Shown: in pieces, positions 50,261 through 54,632 of the stretch
How the letters are laid out: every line of letters begins with the position of its first letter
Numbering within the stretch: position 1 is the first letter of the stretch
NCBI GenBank assembly: GCA_003249215.1
Contig: QKJR01000064.1
Coordinates: forward strand, 1 to 54,632
From: Rhodobacterales bacterium
Lineage (GTDB): Bacteria > Pseudomonadota > Alphaproteobacteria > Rhodobacterales > Rhodobacteraceae
Length of the DNA stretch: 54,632 nt
Direction of reading: 5' to 3'
Translations under genes and position numbers: made by a program
The notes under the pieces: model-generated
The model's input: the letters and a program-made list of their open reading frames with translations, nothing else
Database searches by the model: none
Told to the model about the DNA's origin: nothing

Positions 50261-50527
50261 ATGCCGACCCTGCGCCCGCTTGTCCCCCTCCTGACCCTGC
50301 TCGCGCTCGGCGCCTGCGGGGGCGGTTATCCCGAGCTGGTGCCGACCGCCTCGCTTCTGGACGGGGCCGGAACCCCGCCCCCGACCTCGACCGAGGCCAC
50401 CGCCGAGACGACGGCCGCGCTCAACGCCCGGGCCGCCGCCCTGCAGGCGGAGGCCGAGGCTCTGCGCGCCACCCCGGTGATCGACCCGGGGAGCCTGCCC
50501 GCCCCCGCCACGCCCCCCGCCGACTGA
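50261..50527 (+). CDS. Small lipoprotein, unknown function
   Basis: An 88-residue protein with a lipoprotein signal (LLTLLALGACGGG, cysteine at residue 19). The mature part is low-complexity, rich in Ala, Thr, Pro and Glu (TSTEATAETTAALNARAAAL), with a short coiled-coil-like helix and no cysteines. No family recognised. It lies 117 bases upstream of hom on the same strand. ATG 50261 follows GAGGACCTCCG. Confidence 0.72.
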   Translation: MPTLRPLVPLLTLLALGACGGGYPELVPTASLLDGAGTPPPTSTEATAETTAALNARAAALQAEAEALRATPVIDPGSLPAPATPPAD

Positions 50528-50643
50528 GGGAGCCGACCGAGGGAACCGACTGAGAGAGGCAACGCGGACCGCGCCGCTCTGGCGCGTTGCAGGCCCGGCG
50601 CTTCCGCGCTATCAGATCGCAAATCCAAAGCAACGAGGTTCCC

Positions 50644-51942
50644 ATGTCCGCCGCCCCGCTCGCCCCCCTCCGCCTTGGCATCGCGGGGCTTGGCACCGTC
50701 GGCATCGGCGTGGTCAAGATCGTTCAGCGTCATGCCGATCTGCTTGCCGCGCGCAGCGGGCGCCCGGTGGTGATCACCGCCGTCTCGGCGCGCGACCGCA
50801 CCAAGAACCGCGATGCGGACCTGTCGTCCTATGCCTGGGAGGTCGACCCCGTGGCGCTCGCGCAGCGCGCGGATGTCGATGTCTTCATCGAGGTGATGGG
50901 CGGCCATGAGGGCCCGGCCAAGGATGCGACCGAGGCCGCGTTCAAGGCCGGCAAGGATGTGGTGACCGCGAACAAGGCGCTGCTCGCGCATCACGGGCAG
51001 GCGCTCGCCGAGCTGGCCGAGGGGCTCGGCCGCACGATCCGCTTCGAGGCGGCAGTGGCGGGCGGCATCCCGGTGATCAAGGCGCTGACCGAGGGCCTGG
51101 CAGGCAACGCGATCCGCCGCGTCATGGGCGTGATGAACGGCACCTGCAACTATATCCTGACCCGGATGGAAACCGCGGGCCTGCCCTATGACACGGTCTT
51201 CGAGGAGGCGCGGCAACTGGGCTATCTCGAGGCCGATCCCAACCTCGACGTGGGGGGCATCGACGCGGGCCACAAGCTCGCCATCCTCGCCGCGATCGCC
51301 TTCGGCACCAAGGTGAGCTTCGACAATGTCCTGCTCGAAGGCATCGGCCGGATCTCGATCGACGACATCCGCCGCGCGGGGGACATGGGCTACAAGATCA
51401 AGCTTCTGGGCGTGGCGCAGATGACTGGTCGCGGGCTGGAACAGCGCATGACCCCCTGCCTCGTGCCCGCGGCCTCGCCGCTCGGGCAGCTGCAGGGCGG
51501 CACGAACATGGTGGTGATCGAGGGCGACTCGGTCGGTCAGATCGTGCTGCGCGGCGCGGGCGCGGGCGAGGGCCCGACGGCCTCGGCGGTGATGGGTGAC
51601 GTGATGGATCTCGCGCGCGGGCTGCATCTGCCGACCTTCGGCCAACCGGCGGCCAAGCTCGCCGATCCGGTGCCCGCGGCGGTCTCCGCCCCGGCCTCCT
51701 ATTACCTGCGCCTGCAGCTCATGGACAAACCCGGCGCGCTCGCCAAGGTGGCGACCGTTCTGGGCGAGGCGGGCGTGTCGATCAGCCGGATGCGCCAATA
51801 TGGCCATGCCGATGCCTCGGCCCCGGTGCTGATCGTCACCCACAAGACGACGCCCGATGCGATCGCTGTCGCCACCGCTGCCTTCCCGGCCACCGGCGTG
51901 GTCGAGGGCGAACCCGTCGCGCTGCGCATCGAGGAGCTCTGA
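50644..51942 (+). CDS. hom: Homoserine dehydrogenase
   Basis: A 432-residue enzyme converting aspartate semialdehyde to homoserine, leading to threonine and methionine. The NAD(P) motif is GIAGLGTVGIGVVKI; the catalytic core has AAVAGGIPVIKALTEGL, GVMNGTCNYILTRM and LGYLEADPNLDVGGIDAGHK in two adjoining stretches. A C-terminal ACT domain (YYLRLQLMDKPGALAKVATV) suggests allosteric control by threonine. ATG 50644 follows GAGGTTCCC. No aspartokinase is fused. It is followed 157 bases later by glpX. Confidence 0.96.
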   Translation: MSAAPLAPLRLGIAGLGTVGIGVVKIVQRHADLLAARSGRPVVITAVSARDRTKNRDADLSSYAWEVDPVALAQRADVDVFIEVMGGHEGPAKDATEAAFKAGKDVVTANKALLAHHGQALAELAEGLGRTIRFEAAVAGGIPVIKALTEGLAGNAIRRVMGVMNGTCNYILTRMETAGLPYDTVFEEARQLGYLEADPNLDVGGIDAGHKLAILAAIAFGTKVSFDNVLLEGIGRISIDDIRRAGDMGYKIKLLGVAQMTGRGLEQRMTPCLVPAASPLGQLQGGTNMVVIEGDSVGQIVLRGAGAGEGPTASAVMGDVMDLARGLHLPTFGQPAAKLADPVPAAVSAPASYYLRLQLMDKPGALAKVATVLGEAGVSISRMRQYGHADASAPVLIVTHKTTPDAIAVATAAFPATGVVEGEPVALRIEEL

Positions 51943-52099
51943 GCCCCGCCGCTTCGGCCCGCCGCCATCCGGCTCGGGGCCGAAGCGCTTTGATCCCGGC
52001 TTCCGGCCCCCATCTGCCCTGCGTTAGCGTTCTCAGTCTTGTAACCTGCCCCGCAACGGGCGTAGCTTCGGCCCGCCTGACCAGTGCGAGGAGCGCAAG

Positions 52100-53065
52100 A
52101 TGACCCCCCCGACCGATTTCAATGACCGTATGCTCTCGCTGGGCCTCGCCCGCGTGTCCGAAGCTGCCGCCCATGCCTCGGCCCGGCTGATCGGCCATGG
52201 CGACGAGAAGGCCGCCGATCAGGCCGCCGTGAACGCGATGCGCGATCAGCTCAACATGCTCGACATCAAGGGCGTCGTGGTGATCGGCGAAGGCGAGCGC
52301 GACGAGGCGCCGATGCTCTATATCGGCGAAGAGGTGGGCACCGGTCAGGGCCCCGCGGTGGATATTGCGCTCGACCCGCTCGAAGGCACCACGCTGACCG
52401 CCAAGGATATGCCGAACGCGCTCACCGTGATCGCAATGGCGCCGCGCGGCACGCTGCTGCACGCACCCGACGTCTACATGGAAAAGCTCGCGATCGGCCC
52501 GGGCTATGCCAAGGATGTCGTCAGCCTCGAGATGACGCCGACCGAACGCGTTCTGGCGCTGGCCAAGGCGCAGGGCGTGAAACCCGGTGACATCACCTGC
52601 TGCATCCTCGAGCGCGACCGCCACGAAGACCTGATCCGCGAAGTGCGCGAGACCGGCGCCGCGATCCGTCTGATCACCGATGGCGACGTGGCCGGTGTCA
52701 TCCATTGCGCCGAAGCCGAGATCACCGGTATCGACATGTATATGGGCTCGGGCGGGGCGCCCGAAGGGGTGCTTGCTGCTTCAGCGCTCAAATGCATGGG
52801 CGGTCAGATGTGGGGCAAACTGCTGTTCCGCAACGACGACGAGCGTGGCCGCGCCGCCAAGGCCGGGATCACCGATCTCGACAAGATCTATTCGCGTGAC
52901 GAGCTGGTGCGCTCGGATGTGATCTTCGCCGCGACCGGCGTCACCAACGGCTCGATCGTCAAGGGCGTGAAGCGCGAACCGAACTTCATCGAGACCGAGA
53001 CGATCCTGATGCGCTCGAAAACCGGTTCGGTGCGCCGCGTGATCTATCGCAACCCGATCCGCTAA
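52100..53065 (+). CDS. glpX: Class II fructose-1,6-bisphosphatase
   Basis: A 321-residue GlpX. The metal site includes VVIGEGERDEAPMLYIGEEVG in adjoining parts and the signature ALDPLEGTTLTA; a later GGAPEGVLAASALKCMGGQM is also typical. It dephosphorylates fructose-1,6-bisphosphate in gluconeogenesis, and in autotrophic relatives it may also act on sedoheptulose-1,7-bisphosphate. ATG 52100 follows GAGGAGCGCAAG. It lies between hom and recJ on the same strand, with a repeat element before recJ. Confidence 0.96.
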   Translation: MTPPTDFNDRMLSLGLARVSEAAAHASARLIGHGDEKAADQAAVNAMRDQLNMLDIKGVVVIGEGERDEAPMLYIGEEVGTGQGPAVDIALDPLEGTTLTAKDMPNALTVIAMAPRGTLLHAPDVYMEKLAIGPGYAKDVVSLEMTPTERVLALAKAQGVKPGDITCCILERDRHEDLIREVRETGAAIRLITDGDVAGVIHCAEAEITGIDMYMGSGGAPEGVLAASALKCMGGQMWGKLLFRNDDERGRAAKAGITDLDKIYSRDELVRSDVIFAATGVTNGSIVKGVKREPNFIETETILMRSKTGSVRRVIYRNPIR

Positions 53066-53075
53066 GGTCGGAAAC

Positions 53076-53205
53076 GGGGGGCTGTCGGCCCCCCGCACCC
53101 CCCGAGGATATTTTCCTCAGGTTGAAGGCAAGATCCGTTTCAACCTGATCCAAATATCCCGGGGTGAATTTCGCCACCGGCGAAAGAGGGGCAGCGCCCC
53201 TGCCC
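53076..53205. repeat. Intergenic palindromic repeat, copy C (two inverted arms)
   Basis: Left arm: GGGGGGCTGTCGGCCCCCC hairpin and CCCCCCGAGGATATTTTCC with CAGGTTGAAG. Right arm, inverted: TTTCAACCTGATCCAAATATCC followed by CGGGG and GGGGCAGCGCCCC. The centre pairs as AGGTTGAA/TTCAACCT, so the whole could fold into one long hairpin between glpX and recJ. Confidence 0.8.
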
Positions 53206-53249
53206 GCCCGCCACTGGCGGGCGCGTTCGTTTTTGGCTAGACCGGAGCC

Positions 53250-54632
53250 ATGAGCAGTTTCCTCGATGTCGATCTGTCGCTGACCGGGCGGCGCTGGGTC
53301 GGGCCCGGCCCGGAGGCCGACCGCCTAGCCGAAGCGATGACGCAGGTGACCCGCCTGCCCGGGCCTCTGGCGCGGGTGCTCGTGGCGCGTGGCGTCGCGC
53401 CCGAAGACGCGGCGGGATTCCTCGAACCCACCCTGCGCGAGCTCTTGCCCGATCCGCGCGCACTCAAGGATATGGAGGCTGCCGCCGCGCGCTTCGTTGC
53501 CGCGCTGAAGGGGCGGCAGCGGGTCGCGATCTTTGCCGATTATGACGTCGATGGCGGGTCCTCGGCCGCGCTGCTGATCCACTGGCTGCGCCATTTCGGG
53601 CGCGAGGCGACGCTCTATATCCCCGACCGGATCGACGAGGGCTATGGCCCGAACGTGCCCGCGATGCAGGCGCTCGGCGCCGCGCATGACCTGATCCTGT
53701 GCGTCGATTGCGGCACGCTCAGCCATGAGCCCGTGGCCGCGGCCAAACCCGCCGACGTCGTGATCCTCGATCACCACCTCGGCGGCGAGACCCTGCCCGA
53801 TTGCGTGGCCTGCGTGAACCCGAACCGTCAGGACGAGTCGGGCGTTCTCGGGCATCTTTGTGCCGCTTCGGTCGTCTTCCTGATGCTGGTCGAGGCGAAC
53901 CGCCAGCTGCGCGCGGACGGCCTTGGCGGTCCCGATCTGATGGCCCTCCTTGATCTCGTGGCGCTGGCGACGGTGGCCGATGTCGCACCGCTGATTGGCG
54001 TGAACCGTGCGCTGGTACGGCAGGGCCTCAAGGTCATGGCGCGGCGTGAGCGCCCGGGCCTCGTGGCCCTCTCGGATGTCGCGCGGATGGACAAGGCGCC
54101 CAGCGCCTATGCGCTCGGCTTCCTGCTCGGGCCGCGGGTCAATGCCGGCGGGCGGATCGGCGCGGCGGATCTTGGTGCGCGCCTTCTGGCGACGGCCGAT
54201 CCGGCCGAGGCCGTGGCGCTGGCCGAACGGCTCGACCACCTGAACTCCGAGCGGCGCGAGATCGAGAATCGGGTCCGCGAGGCGGCTCTGGCGCAGGCCG
54301 AAGACCGCGGCCTCGATGCACCGCTCGTCTGGGCCGCGGGTGAAGGGTGGCACCCCGGCGTCGTCGGCATCGTCGCAGCCCGCCTCAAGGAGGCCACGAA
54401 TCGCCCCGCCGTGGTGATCGGTCTCGAAGGCGGCATCGGCAAAGGCTCGGCCCGCTCTGTCGCGGGCGTGGATCTTGGCGCAAGCGTCCAGCGCGTGGCG
54501 GCCGAGGGATTGCTGATCAAGGGCGGCGGGCACCGGATGGCCGCCGGGCTGACGGTGGCCGAAGACAAGATCGAGGCTGCGATGGAGCGGCTTGCCGAAC
54601 TGCTGGCCAAACAGGGCGCAGGCACGAGCGGG
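53250..54632 (+). CDS. recJ: Single-stranded-DNA-specific exonuclease RecJ, partial at right edge
   Basis: The first 461 residues of RecJ; the frame stays open to the window end. DHH-family motifs are visible: AIFADYDVDGGSSAALLIH (motif I), LILCVDCGTLSH, VVILDHHLGGE (DHH motif), NPNRQD, then the DHHA1 domain with VWAAGEGWHPGVVGIVAAR and LLIKGGGHRMAAGL. It degrades single-stranded DNA 5' to 3' in recombination and mismatch repair. ATG 53250 follows GGAGCC. The C-terminal OB-like domain should lie beyond the edge. Confidence 0.95.
   Translation, partial: MSSFLDVDLSLTGRRWVGPGPEADRLAEAMTQVTRLPGPLARVLVARGVAPEDAAGFLEPTLRELLPDPRALKDMEAAAARFVAALKGRQRVAIFADYDVDGGSSAALLIHWLRHFGREATLYIPDRIDEGYGPNVPAMQALGAAHDLILCVDCGTLSHEPVAAAKPADVVILDHHLGGETLPDCVACVNPNRQDESGVLGHLCAASVVFLMLVEANRQLRADGLGGPDLMALLDLVALATVADVAPLIGVNRALVRQGLKVMARRERPGLVALSDVARMDKAPSAYALGFLLGPRVNAGGRIGAADLGARLLATADPAEAVALAERLDHLNSERREIENRVREAALAQAEDRGLDAPLVWAAGEGWHPGVVGIVAARLKEATNRPAVVIGLEGGIGKGSARSVAGVDLGASVQRVAAEGLLIKGGGHRMAAGLTVAEDKIEAAMERLAELLAKQGAGTSG

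Noticed and set aside
1..54632. CRISPR arrays, rRNA genes or an intact prophage
   Set aside because: No regularly spaced repeats with unique spacers, no rRNA signatures and no phage structural genes were seen.

Overview
The window is high-GC DNA from an alphaproteobacterium, most likely a member of the Rhodobacteraceae. The evidence is a GTTC-N7-GTTC type LexA site in front of mmcB, a tRNA-His of the alphaproteobacterial kind (no G-1, A73, U72), a ribBX gene in an nrdR-ribD / ribE-ribBX-ribH-nusB layout, a dimethylamine monooxygenase cluster of the marine roseobacter type, and a family of intergenic palindromic repeats with a GGGATATTTGG core. The species cannot be named from sequence alone.

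The left part (1-22.4 kb) is largely about scavenging nitrogen from organic compounds. It begins with the tail of an ammonium transporter, a 59-residue membrane protein and the four subunits of a haem-dependent dimethylamine monooxygenase (dmmD, C, B, A by domain). A metallophosphoesterase/lipid kinase pair, ilvD and a transglutaminase-like protein follow. The minus-strand operon urtABCDE-fmdA-fmdB (15979 to 9315) encodes a urea/short-chain-amide ABC importer with a formamidase. Facing away from it is a hybrid histidine kinase whose N-terminal half is an NCS1 permease-like membrane domain, joined by a nine-cysteine cluster to the kinase. It overlaps a LuxR-type response regulator. Two perfect inverted repeats lie between the two units. 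I regard this transporter-fused sensor and its divergent amide operon as the most interesting system in the window. A glyoxalase-like protein and an NCS2 purine permease follow.

From 22.8 to 28.2 kb the sequence looks like a small accessory islet. It holds a decayed IS5-family transposase, an SDR/XRE divergent pair with a direct-repeat operator, a decayed tyrosine integrase pointing at the 3' end of tRNA-His, mmcB with its SOS box, and a lower-GC histidine phosphatase.

From 28.3 to 44.8 kb is mostly core genome: nusB-ribH-ribBX-orf-ribE on the minus strand, then a plus-strand capsule export block (kpsS, a Wza-like protein, kpsC) sitting between ribE and ribD, then ribD-nrdR, yjbQ, small envelope proteins, rpoD and dnaG. 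From 45.1 to 48.3 kb lie three Tad-pilus pseudopilin-like genes, one with a VWA domain and a Cys/Tyr-rich insert. The right end carries pirin, a TetR regulator with a palindromic operator, a small lipoprotein, hom, glpX and the first 461 codons of recJ.
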